Numbered from the stretch's first letter, positions 8,084-15,038 are shown. The stretch: DNA of 64,000 nucleotides from Candidimonas sp. SYP-B2681 (GCF_003971065.1 NZ_RYDV01000001.1:186001-250000); one strand, 5' to 3'. Numbers and translations are program-made. The notes: generated by a model from the letters alone, not told the origin.

Positions 8084-8382
8084 TGAGCCGGTACGACGTC
8101 TACCCCAATCCGCTAGGCTCTGGGTATCTTCTTGATGTCCAGGCCGACATCCTGCAGCCGCTGAATACGCGGGCTGTCGTGCCACTACTACCCCTGAGTG
8201 AGGCGCCCAAGCCAGCGAAGACGCTTAACCCAGTTTTCGACATAGGTGGTGAACCACACGCGATGGTGACGCAGTACATCGCTGCAGTTCCGGACAGGGA
8301 GCTACAGAACCCGACATGCAGCCTCCAACAGCGGCACGACGACATCATGAGCGCCATCGACTTTTTGTTTTACGGGTTTTAG
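8083..8382 (+). CDS. ccdB: CcdB-type toxin (gyrase poison)
   Basis: 99 residues, close to the 101 of F-plasmid CcdB. The family N-terminus (SRYDVYPNPLGSGYLLDVQA), the middle VVPLLPLSEAPKP and the C-terminal helix (IMSAIDFLFYGF) are all present. CcdB traps DNA gyrase on cleaved DNA. In the F protein the extreme C-terminal W-G-I is needed for poisoning. Here the end is Y-G-F, an aromatic-glycine-hydrophobic equivalent, so activity is plausible but not certain. It is translated by coupling to ccdA. Confidence 0.93.
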   Translation: MSRYDVYPNPLGSGYLLDVQADILQPLNTRAVVPLLPLSEAPKPAKTLNPVFDIGGEPHAMVTQYIAAVPDRELQNPTCSLQQRHDDIMSAIDFLFYGF

Positions 8383-8465
8383 CCGGTTCGCGCTAGAGGA
8401 AGCGCCTCATCGCCGCACGACTGAATTGTTGGCGCTCCGGAAGAGTATGGTGAATGTACGGGTGG

Positions 8466-8768
8466 CTACTGGTTCCGGCCCTCGAACATGAAATCCGGCG
8501 AAAACTGCGAGAACTTGTCCAACACGTTTACTAACCGTCTGCTAGGGGCGGCAGCCGCACCACAAGACCTGACGAGCCACTCCGTGATACGTGCCAGCAA
8601 CCTGGTGTTCCCGAGGCCTTCTACGGGGTCGCACGCCAGGGAAGTGTATTCCGGCGTGCAGATGTCGCGACGTTCATATGTGCTGTCGATAAGCAACCGT
8701 CGACTCAGATACTCGTCGATAGCTATGCTATTTCGGCGACGGGCGCCGACCCTGAACGGCAGGATCAC
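8466..8768 (-). CDS. Hypothetical protein of a mobile cassette
   Basis: 100 residues starting at a GTG that overlaps the TGA of the upstream frame (GTGA), a sign of translational coupling. The sequence is Arg-rich (MILPFRVGARRRNSIAIDEY) with a conserved-looking CTPEYTSLACDPVEGLGNTR stretch at about residues 37-56 and an Ala-rich run. No family is recognised. The gene is downstream in a two-gene unit with the frameshifted ORF at 8765-9312. Phage or island cargo is likely from its setting beside att-like repeats. Confidence 0.5.
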   Translation of the reverse strand: MILPFRVGARRRNSIAIDEYLSRRLLIDSTYERRDICTPEYTSLACDPVEGLGNTRLLARITEWLVRSCGAAAAPSRRLVNVLDKFSQFSPDFMFEGRNQ

Positions 8769-9312
8769 TGACCGTCCGGTATGGAGTCGCCAGCAACAGG
8801 CGGTACAGGCTTTCGTAGCGCCGCTAACTCGTCTAAGAGGTGTTGGGGGACCGTATCCTCAGTCCCATGCACGATCCAAGATAGGTAGCCAAGGATCTGT
8901 GAGACGAACTGCTCGTGGTTCAGACCGATATGGCGTGTTTCATAGTTGAAGATAGGCGCAAAGAAATAATCCCACCAATCATCGACTGGCTGAGCATAGC
9001 TCTTCTCCAATACACGGCTGGCTTTGCTGCTTTCCTAGTAAGGCGGAAATGCTTAGAGCCGTTCGATACGTCGTAGAGTATCTGCACGACAGTCTTTGCT
9101 TCACCGGAAATCATATCGCGGCGCTTGCGCATAGCGTCGGTGCCGACCTCACGCACCCAGTCTTGGACTAAATGGTGTCCGGTCATGCGGAAATTCATAA
9201 CGTCGTCTGCTTGATGGCTCTTGAGCAGCCGCGCTCCTTCGCGCTCGAGTTTGGCCAGCATGTCTTCGCATGATTCAAACCCGAGCCTAATGCTTTCTTC
9301 CTGCCTTTCCAT
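8765..9312 (-). pseudogene. Hypothetical gene interrupted by one frameshift
   Basis: The N-terminal part begins at the ATG at 9312 (MERQEESIRLGFESCEDM, behind an AGGGG ribosome-binding site) and reads through VSNGSKHFRLTRK. From about 9030 coding character moves to the next frame, continuing SKASRVLEKSYAQPVDDWWD to a stop at 8765. One added or lost base near 9010-9035 would rejoin them into about 180 residues. The protein is acidic-helical with a Trp-rich DDWWDYFF patch and no recognised family. A sequencing error or frameshifting is possible, but a broken accessory gene is the simplest reading. Confidence 0.55.
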
Positions 9313-9441
9313 GTTTGCCCCTTTTTCTCGCTGCAATTGTGCATCTCGCACGCATTGCTGGCAATGTCGTGGACGGACGATTTGGTTTTGGGTATTTCCG
9401 GGAAGTGCTTACAAAGTGCTTACAGAACTTTGAAAAGCAAA

Positions 9442-9465
9442 ACGCCAACCCCGAAGGATTGGCGT
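9442..9465 (+). terminator. Integrase-type hairpin left of the att repeat
   Basis: ACGCCAA (9442-9448) pairs with TTGGCGT (9459-9465). The flanking bases (GAAAAGCAAAACGCC before and TGGCGTAAATGCTTGA after) closely resemble those of the hairpin at 12726-12750, which ends the integrase fragment next to tRNA-Met. Both hairpins lie 16-28 bases before a copy of the 17-bp att repeat. This suggests that a second integrase gene once ended here. Confidence 0.6.
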
Positions 9466-9481
9466 AAATGCTTGAGATCTT

Positions 9482-9498
9482 TGGTGGCGCATCCCTGA
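9482..9498. repeat. Left att-like direct repeat (3' end of tRNA-Met)
   Basis: TGGTGGCGCATCCCTGA here is identical to 12778-12794, which is the CCA end, acceptor strand and start of the T-arm of the tRNA-Met gene. A displaced copy of a tRNA 3' end is the standard footprint left by tyrosine-integrase elements. Confidence 0.85.
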
Positions 9499-9639
9499 CT
9501 CTCTTCGGTTGCTGAATAAAGTCACTTAACGTCTTGATTCTTCTGAGTATATTTAGCGTGCTAGGGGTATTGTGTCAGCTCGTTGTGTCAGTGTCAACAT
9601 CGCGAAAGAGTGTGACTCTACTGTTTTAGGATATTTTTA

Positions 9640-10362
9640 TTAACCAAAATGAAACTCACGGTGGCAGTTCGGACAGAGTCCAGTTGCATTTTCAATGGAG
9701 TCTTCGCCGCCATTAGCCAGCTGTATTTTGTGATGCACTTCCAGATAAGGGTGGCCATTCGCTTTACGCTTGAAGGGGGCTGGTTGTTCGCATTTTTCGC
9801 AAGTGGTACCAGCTCGACTGAGGACCTCGGCCACCACATCGGGATTGCGCTTAAAAACAAACGTTCGAACTTCTATTTTCTCTGGAATTTTTGGGGCCGA
9901 CTTTAATCGTTGCTGTCGCGCTGTGGGGGTATCTGCCAGCGCCTCCTTTACTTTTTTCCAAAAATCCTCGTGGAGGTGCTGGGCGTCGTCCTGCAGAGAG
10001 GTAAGTGTTGCGTGTTTTTCAACGAGAGCACGCAGCGATGGGAGGGACGATTTACCTACCTGTTCATAATAGTTGATGTGCTGTCGTACAGAGTTGATGG
10101 CGGATTGAGCGGCGGTATCACCAAAATCGGCACGAATGTGAGTAAGGTAATAATCAGTGGCTAACGCATTCATGGTTCGAGTTGTACGCTCACCTGTCAG
10201 CATTCGTTTGAATATCTCAATATAGTCACTGGCTGAACTGACGCCCATCCCGCTTAGCTCGTGAGTTTGTCGGACGCCTTCCTTTTTTGTGACGGAACCA
10301 CTATGTACCTGTTTGGCGATAGCATAGGACGTTTCAATTTGATGTTTGGTAATTACGTTCAT
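9640..10362 (-). CDS. HNH endonuclease family protein
   Basis: 240 residues. The C-terminal third is a zinc-bound HNH nuclease of the McrA-like type: a first CxxC (TTCEKCEQPAPF), the catalytic LEVHHKIQLANGGEDSIEN and a second CxxC (GLCPNCHREFH) at the very end. The N-terminal ~150 residues are helical (HQIETSYAIAKQVHSGSVTK) and may recognise DNA. Such proteins act as modification-dependent or nonspecific DNA nucleases; a defence role is possible from the island setting. It starts four bases after the stop of the zinc-ribbon gene, so the two form an operon. Confidence 0.88.
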   Translation of the reverse strand: MNVITKHQIETSYAIAKQVHSGSVTKKEGVRQTHELSGMGVSSASDYIEIFKRMLTGERTTRTMNALATDYYLTHIRADFGDTAAQSAINSVRQHINYYEQVGKSSLPSLRALVEKHATLTSLQDDAQHLHEDFWKKVKEALADTPTARQQRLKSAPKIPEKIEVRTFVFKRNPDVVAEVLSRAGTTCEKCEQPAPFKRKANGHPYLEVHHKIQLANGGEDSIENATGLCPNCHREFHFG

Positions 10363-10366
10363 TGGA

Positions 10367-11065
10367 TTAACCGCGGCAAAGCCGATTCCAAAGTTTGTGA
10401 AAGTCTGAGACCTGCTCCTCGAGGTAAGTTAATTGAGGTGTTCCACCGGATATAAACCGTTGATAGCCACTGTAGCCGCCGAACCCATTTTTACTGTTAA
10501 CTTTTCCGCATATAAGTGGCCATCCATCTTTGCCGCGATAAAAATATACGTTGGCAAACTGAGCGGATTGAGAGTCTTTAAGTACCGTTCGGACAGTGTC
10601 CTTTCCTTTTTCAATCCAGACCAATTCTTTGACACGTTCTTCGTTGGCTGCTTTTTTCTGGGCGTTGGCTAATTCCCGTTGCGCTCTTTTTTCCTTTTCA
10701 AGTGCGATAGCGGCATCCGTAGATTTTTTCTTCGCCAGTGCCGCCTCGTTCTTTGCTGCGTTGTCCGCAGGACTTGTTGTCTCAACCGTTTTTCTGTTAG
10801 TTGCGGTGGAGGCGTCATCGGTTGTCGGCGGGCTTACACCAGGTGCTCCAAAAACATACATGACTGCAGCAAACGTGCCCATGAGCAGCCATGCCGCTAT
10901 GGTCGACTTCCTTTTTCTTAATTGTAGTTTTTGAGCCGCGTCTATCGCGTCCGTTGCTTCTGTTAGTTCGTGCTTAGTTTGTTCAACTGGGGCACCACAG
11001 TGTGGACAAGCGATAGCCTTGTCGCTAATTCTTGCGTTGCATTCAGGACAGTTGATTAAGGCCAT
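10367..11065 (-). CDS. Zinc-ribbon single-pass membrane protein with C-terminal conserved domain
   Basis: 232 residues with a modular layout. A zinc ribbon with two CxxC knuckles (NCPECNARISDKAIACPHCG, residues 5-24) comes first, then a basic stretch. One transmembrane helix follows (AAWLLMGTFAAVMYVFGA, about 57-74), then an Ala/Lys/Glu-rich coiled coil (about 100-145). The C-terminal domain contains VRTVLKDSQSAQFANVYFY and CGKVNSKNGFGGYSGYQRF, a module I know from island and phage-associated proteins without assigned function. The C-domain would face the periplasm if the ribbon is cytoplasmic. It precedes the HNH gene in an operon. Confidence 0.75.
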   Translation of the reverse strand: MALINCPECNARISDKAIACPHCGAPVEQTKHELTEATDAIDAAQKLQLRKRKSTIAAWLLMGTFAAVMYVFGAPGVSPPTTDDASTATNRKTVETTSPADNAAKNEAALAKKKSTDAAIALEKEKRAQRELANAQKKAANEERVKELVWIEKGKDTVRTVLKDSQSAQFANVYFYRGKDGWPLICGKVNSKNGFGGYSGYQRFISGGTPQLTYLEEQVSDFHKLWNRLCRG

Positions 11066-11642
11066 AGCGGATTGGTTATGTAAGCAAATGATAATAGGAT
11101 AGTCGATTATTACTGTATTGAACCTATGATTTAGTGGTTAAAGGAATACGCGTTACGGAAAGAGCGTGAAAACCCGAGATGGACTAGGGAATTCAACATC
11201 AATCGCATTAAAGAGGGCATTGAAGGCAAAGTTCAAGAGGGCGAGTGGGACTTCACGCCCGATGAACAGGACTGGATTATGAAGCGTATCGTAGTTTTGC
11301 TTGCATAAATTTTGTCGGCAAAATAGGCTTGGTTTATCACATAGATACTCCAGAGTCCTGCCTCCGAACGTGTATTAGAGGGGGTCGTACCCGGCAATCG
11401 TTTCAAGCAATTCGCTAAGCAGGCTTAATATCGTATGGGTTCACCTAAAGTACGCGCTTCATAAAACCGCTTTTGTCGACAAAATATGGACTATCTATAC
11501 GTAGTAGGAAAATCTCATAGAAAGGCCAAGTTATGTCATACGAGGAATTATCAGCAATCCGCGGGTTTTCATTAGCAAAGGACGGCTCGAGGCATGAGTT
11601 CAAAATCAGCTGACGCCGAAGGCGGTCCGCTGGAATAAATAT
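11066..11642. other. Gene remnants and repeats inside the island
   Basis: This 577-base stretch has no complete gene. On the plus strand 11135-11308 is a 57-codon open frame with good coding character (ENPRWTREFNINRIKEG, then EGEWDFTPDEQDW) but no start codon, probably the tail of a deleted gene. At 11533-11613 a 26-codon ORF (MSYEELSAIRGFSLAKDG) follows a GAAAGG ribosome-binding site and may be the head of another truncated gene. Two near-identical palindromic repeats lie at 11310 and 11471. It seems to be a scar of past insertions and deletions. Confidence 0.5.
11310..11486. repeat. Pair of TTTTGTCGRCAAAATA palindromic repeats
   Basis: TTTTGTCGGCAAAATA (11310-11325) and TTTTGTCGACAAAATA (11471-11486) differ at one of 16 positions; the second contains a perfect 14-bp palindrome. 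They are 161 bases apart in direct orientation. Possible meanings are paired operator sites for a dimeric regulator, a recombination core site, or ends left by an excised element. Confidence 0.6.
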
Positions 11643-12245
11643 TTATGCCGCATTGCCACGACGTTTCTTGAACTGCTCGAAGCGATCTCGATAGGAAAAA
11701 AGGTAATCGAGAATGGCATTAGTGAATTGAATTGCGTCTTTGGCATCCGTCTGGGAAATCGCGACATTGACCCCATGTGCTGCTTCGTTTCCGACCACTC
11801 GAAGAGCATCGGACCACTCAAAAAGGCGGTCGTCGATGAGACCCTGTTCTTTCATCTTTCTCAACGACGCGCTGAGGTTGCGCTCCTGGACACCATGGGC
11901 CACGCAAATGCCTTCCAGGGTCTTACGGCACATGATTGCGGATGCTGTGAATGCCTGCGTGCGATAACATGTGCATGCTTCTTGAAAGGCAGTTCGAATC
12001 TCAATTGGGGCGCTCGGATTTACACGAATGTCACCCTGAGGGAAAATCACAAACGGCGTATCCCATTTGTCACCTTCGGCCATATTGCCGATGTTGGTTT
12101 GACCAGCAAGGATTGGCTCTTGGCAAGTAGTGCAGGCGAGCAAGGTATAGCGTCGAGAAGGCTCCCGTCCTTCGAAGTGGCGCCAATAGGAGCCAGCTTC
12201 CTTTGCTTCAACGTACTGCCGGCAGTTCGAACACTCGACGATCAT
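11643..12245 (-). CDS. DUF4145 domain-containing protein
   Basis: 200 residues. The N-terminus has a zinc-finger-like pattern (CSNCRQYVEA and later LLACTTCQEPI). The DUF4145 helical core follows: AFQEACTCYRTQAFTASAIM, then CRKTLEGICVAHGV, a short basic loop, WSDALRVVGNEAAHG and a final helix. DUF4145 proteins resemble HEPN-type helical bundles and often occur in defence islands or fused to restriction enzymes. The role here is unknown, and the solitary setting inside a tRNA-linked island is compatible with a defence or host-takeover function. Confidence 0.85.
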   Translation of the reverse strand: MIVECSNCRQYVEAKEAGSYWRHFEGREPSRRYTLLACTTCQEPILAGQTNIGNMAEGDKWDTPFVIFPQGDIRVNPSAPIEIRTAFQEACTCYRTQAFTASAIMCRKTLEGICVAHGVQERNLSASLRKMKEQGLIDDRLFEWSDALRVVGNEAAHGVNVAISQTDAKDAIQFTNAILDYLFSYRDRFEQFKKRRGNAA

Positions 12246-12371
12246 GCAACGCCTTTCGGTGCGAAGTAACGTAATTTAGGCTGCGAAACCTGCGGGATAA
12301 ACTGGACCGTGTGGAATATTCTGAGCATTGATTTCTCCTGGAAGTACCTTGCAACCTAGGTTTGCAACCGG

Positions 12372-12704
12372 GTGACTGTTGAAACTACCAAAGCACTGGA
12401 AGATGAGATTGTCGAACATAGCAAAAAAAATGAGAGCTTTGGCGCAATATTCTCATCTTGTACAGGAGCCTTCAAGGAAGCAATAGACAGGGCAAAAATC
12501 GAGCTGCCGGCCGGGCAGTTGAAGCACGTGCTGCGACACACGTTTGCGAGCCATTTCATGATCAATGGCGGCAACATCCTGACTCTGCAAAAGGTGCTCG
12601 GACATCAGGATTTAAAGACAACAATGCGCTATGCGCACTTGTCACCCGAACATTTAGAGGCAGCCAGAATATTGAATCCAATTTCTGCGTTGACAGTTGG
12701 TTGA
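12372..12704 (+). pseudogene. Truncated tyrosine integrase (C-terminal catalytic part)
   Basis: Only about 110 codons remain of a gene that would normally encode 330-420 residues, and an in-frame TAG at 12357-12359 closes the frame upstream. The remaining part carries the second half of the catalytic domain: HVLRHTFASHF (the H-x-x-R box), LGHQDLKTTMRYAHLSPEHL (the conserved His and the nucleophile Tyr). The first catalytic Arg and the arm-binding domain are missing. The gene points towards tRNA-Met 74 bases away, the normal position for an integrase of a tRNA-borne island. It is not expected to be active. Confidence 0.85.
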
Positions 12705-12725
12705 CAAATAGCCCCGAAAAGAAAA

Positions 12726-12750
12726 ACGCCAGCCTGATAAGGGCTGGCGT
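12726..12750 (+). terminator. Hairpin after the integrase fragment
   Basis: ACGCCAGCC (12726-12734) pairs exactly with GGCTGGCGT (12742-12750) around a 7-base loop. It lies 21 bases after the integrase stop and before the tRNA-Met 3' end on the opposite strand. No T-run follows, so it may slow rather than end transcription. It is similar to the hairpin at 9442-9465. Confidence 0.6.
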
Positions 12751-12777
12751 AAGTTCTTGATACTGCATAAATAATTC

Positions 12778-12794
12778 TGGTGGCGCATCCCTGA
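12778..12794. repeat. Right att-like direct repeat inside tRNA-Met
   Basis: Identical to 9482-9498. It forms the 3' 17 bases (plus-strand view) of the tRNA-Met gene including the encoded CCA, so the tRNA stays intact after integration. Confidence 0.85.
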
Positions 12795-12854
12795 TTCGAA
12801 CAGGGGACCTGCGGATTATGATTCCGTCGCTCTAACCGGCTGAGCTAATGCGCC
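12778..12854 (-). tRNA. tRNA-Met (CAT anticodon)
   Basis: 77 bases folding as a cloverleaf. The acceptor GGCGCAT pairs with ATGCGCC, followed by discriminator A and an encoded CCA. The D-arm GCTCAGCCGGTTAGAGC, the anticodon stem-loop CGGAATCATAATCCG with anticodon CAT, and the T-arm CCCTGTTCGAATCAGGG are all intact. The anticodon loop context is that of elongator Met tRNAs in betaproteobacteria. A lysidine-modified Ile2 tRNA shares the CAT anticodon and cannot be fully excluded by eye. It serves as the island integration site. Confidence 0.92.
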
Positions 12855-12941
12855 AAAGCACGAAACTATAGCATAAGTTTTTCTTCTTGTGTTGTGGCCA
12901 GCCCGTAGTATGCATTCAGCGTAAGCTGGGCCACAATAGTA

Positions 12942-13050
12942 AAGGCCCCACCTCTGGGCGGGGCCTTACTGCCGATGTGGCAGTGGACACTACACGGAAA
13001 AGTAGTGCCGAAGAACTACCTCAAGTGGTAGTCATGCTGCCTTCGGGCAG
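12942..13050 (+). other. Array of five tandem hairpins (candidate structured RNA or 5' leader)
   Basis: Five hairpins follow one another. AAGGCCCC pairs with GGGGCCTT (12942-12967). ACTGCC pairs with GGCAGT (12968-12984). CACTAC pairs with GTAGTG (12988-13007). ACTACC pairs with GGTAGT (13015-13032). CTGCC-TTCG-GGCAG is at 13037-13050. The last has a stable C(UUCG)G tetraloop only when read on the plus strand, which favours that strand. The block ends 52 bases before the small lipoprotein gene, so it could be its leader, a separate sRNA or a regulatory region. No Rfam family is recognised. Confidence 0.5.
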
Positions 13051-13102
13051 TGAGTTAACAATAATACTGAAATATTGTTCTTGCAAGTAATCGAAAACCC
13101 TA

Positions 13103-13252
13103 ATGAAAGCTATTTTCGCTGCCGTATTCATGGTCGGCCTTTTAACCGCCTGCGCGGGCAGATCCGGCTACGATGCCCCGTCGTCGCGGTCTGGCGTGGA
13201 AGTGTACGGCACTATCGACGCCGGGATCGGGTCGCAGAAGATGTCACGCTAG
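13103..13252 (+). CDS. Small lipoprotein with porin-like signature
   Basis: 49 residues. Residues 1-17 are a lipoprotein signal (MKAIFAAVFMVGLLTAC, lipobox LTAC). The mature peptide contains VEVYGTIDAGIG, the sequence that normally begins the first beta-strand of Gram-negative trimeric porins of Burkholderiales. It ends soon afterwards, so it is not a porin. Similar short lipoproteins with this VYGTIDAG string occur in related genera, as far as I recall, with no known role. Its 3' end overlaps that of the convergent glutamate-synthase-like gene by nine bases. Confidence 0.7.
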   Translation: MKAIFAAVFMVGLLTACAGRSGYDAPSSRSGVEVYGTIDAGIGSQKMSR

Positions 13253-14989
13253 AATCGCCTCGTGGGTTTTATTTGCATCGCTGGCTTCTGGCGGCATAGG
13301 GCTATTGGTATTGCCCGACAGCGCAGCGCTAAGGCTGTATAAAGGCGCAAAGGATTCGGCCTGAGCCATGGGCCACGCGGTTCTAAATATCGTCAGTCGG
13401 AATTTTCCATCGAGCAGCTCCCCGCTTTCCAGATCGGGGAATAGGGCAGAAAGCACACGTACTTCACCGTTGGCAATACGCTTAGCGATGTGGTGCGGGC
13501 GTAGCTCGCCTGGATGGTGCAAACCGGCAGCTCCTAGAAGTTCAGCCAACGCACGTAGGGTGTTGCGGTGGAAGTTTGCCACGCGTACTGATTTGTCGCT
13601 GACCACCAGGGCGGCTTGCCGTTTTGGATCTTGGGTGGTTACGCCGGTGGGGCAGTTTCCGGTATGGCACGCCTGGGCCTGTATGCAGCCAATCGCGAAC
13701 ATGAAGCCACGGGCGCTGTTGCACCAGTCCGCCCCTAAGGCCAGGACCCGCGCCATATCGAAGGCGCTGATTATCTTCCCGGAAGCGCCTAGCTTGATCT
13801 TGTCCCGCAGGCCTATGCCAACCAGGGTATTGTGCACCAGGCGTAAGGCTTCGCGTAGCGGGGTGCCAACGTGGTCGACGAACTCGATGGGAGCGGCGCC
13901 TGTACCACCTTCAGCGCCGTCGACCACGATAAAGTCGGGAGTGATGCCGGTTTTAAGCATGGCTTTAGCGATCGCGAACCATTCCCATGGGTGGCCTATG
14001 CACAGTTTTATTCCTACGGGCTTGCCTCCCGAAAGTTGCCGTAAGCGGGCGACGAAATGCATTAACTCTATCGGAGTGGTGAAGGCGCTGTGGCTGGCGG
14101 GCGAGTTACAGTCTTCCCAGGCCGGCACCCCGCGGGCCATAGCAATTTCCGGAGTCACTTTGGGGCCGGGTAAAATCCCGCCGTGGCCTGGCTTGGCGCC
14201 TTGCGACAGCTTGATCTCTATCATTTTCACGCTGTCCTGTTTGGCGCGTTCAGCGAACAGTTCATCGGAAAAATTGCCCTTGTCGTCGCGGCAGCCGAAG
14301 TAACCCGAACCGATATTCCAGATCAAGGCACCTTTGTGCTTTAGGTGGTAACTACTGACGCCGCCCTCGCCAGTGTCGTGTGCAAAATTTTCCAAAGCGG
14401 CGCCTTTATTGAGCGCCAGCACTGCGTTGGCCGATAACGCGCCGAAGCTCATTGCCGATATATTAAGCACCGATAGGGAATGCGGCTGGGTACAGTCCGG
14501 CCCGCCCACCATGATGCGAAATCCCTTGCTGTCCGGTTCGGAAGGCTCCATGGAGTGATTGATCCATTCATAGTCAGTGCGATAAACGTCTCGTTGGGTT
14601 CCGAAAGGGCGCTTGTCGATTTCCTGCTTGGCGCGTTGATACACCAGCGAACGGTCTGTGCGGGAAAATGGCAGCGCATCGCTATCGGCTTCAATGAAGT
14701 ATTGCCGCATTTCGGGTCGGATTGATTCGAACAAAAATCGCAAATTGCCGATAACGGGGTAATTCCGTCGGACGGCGTGCCGGGTTTGGCGTAAGTCCCA
14801 AAAGCCCAACACGGTCAGGGCGCCGAAAACGACGGCTGCGATCAGCCATGCGTCGCTCAACGTCAGCGCCAGCAGGGCAGAGACAAATGTGGCAAGAATG
14901 ATCAGGTAAAACGCGGTGTATCGGCTTAATAGCTTATCCATTATCGGGTTCCATTGGTTTCTTGTTAGATGACTAACCATATCAGACAT
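13244..14989 (-). CDS. FMN-binding glutamate synthase family protein
   Basis: 581 residues (or 565 from an ATG at 14941). Two adjacent hydrophobic helices near the N-terminus (FYLIILATFVSALLALTLSD and the next) would anchor it in the inner membrane. The rest is the glutamate-synthase FMN/Fe-S barrel: ISAMSFGALSANAVLALNKG, EGGVSSYHLKHKGALIWNIG, KLSQGAKPGHGGILPGPKVT, DGAEGGTGAAPIEFVDHVG, and a Cys cluster CIQAQACHTGNCPTGVTTQD for the 3Fe-4S centre. It lacks the glutaminase domain, so it is not a complete GltB. The electron partner and substrate are unknown. It is monocistronic, convergent with the tiny lipoprotein gene. Confidence 0.92.
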   Translation of the reverse strand: MSDMVSHLTRNQWNPIMDKLLSRYTAFYLIILATFVSALLALTLSDAWLIAAVVFGALTVLGFWDLRQTRHAVRRNYPVIGNLRFLFESIRPEMRQYFIEADSDALPFSRTDRSLVYQRAKQEIDKRPFGTQRDVYRTDYEWINHSMEPSEPDSKGFRIMVGGPDCTQPHSLSVLNISAMSFGALSANAVLALNKGAALENFAHDTGEGGVSSYHLKHKGALIWNIGSGYFGCRDDKGNFSDELFAERAKQDSVKMIEIKLSQGAKPGHGGILPGPKVTPEIAMARGVPAWEDCNSPASHSAFTTPIELMHFVARLRQLSGGKPVGIKLCIGHPWEWFAIAKAMLKTGITPDFIVVDGAEGGTGAAPIEFVDHVGTPLREALRLVHNTLVGIGLRDKIKLGASGKIISAFDMARVLALGADWCNSARGFMFAIGCIQAQACHTGNCPTGVTTQDPKRQAALVVSDKSVRVANFHRNTLRALAELLGAAGLHHPGELRPHHIAKRIANGEVRVLSALFPDLESGELLDGKFRLTIFRTAWPMAQAESFAPLYSLSAALSGNTNSPMPPEASDANKTHEAILA

Positions 14990-15038
14990 GGCCGCCGTAC
15001 CCTCAATAGGGATCCGGTAAAATGCCCTTTTTGTGATA

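Larger units (their letters stand above)
9482..12794. mobile_element. Small genomic island integrated in tRNA-Met
   Basis: A 3.3-kb segment is bounded by two identical 17-bp copies of the tRNA-Met 3' end. It has the C-terminal fragment of a tyrosine integrase placed directly next to the intact tRNA. Cargo, all on the minus strand, is an HNH endonuclease, a zinc-ribbon membrane protein and a DUF4145 protein, plus about 570 bases of gene remnants. Composition inside is more AT-rich than in the flanking core. The integrase lacks its N-terminal two thirds, so the element is probably fixed. Confidence 0.8.

Noticed and set aside
12778-12854. tRNA-Ile2 (lysidine-type CAT) instead of tRNA-Met
   Set aside because: The anticodon stem GGAATCATAATCC is the usual context of elongator Met tRNA in betaproteobacteria as far as I recall; a covariance-model isotype score would settle it.
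13368-14303. 311-codon frame antisense to the glutamate-synthase-like gene
   Set aside because: Ser/Pro/Arg-rich shadow sequence with no motifs; the sense gene has all FMN and Fe-S motifs.
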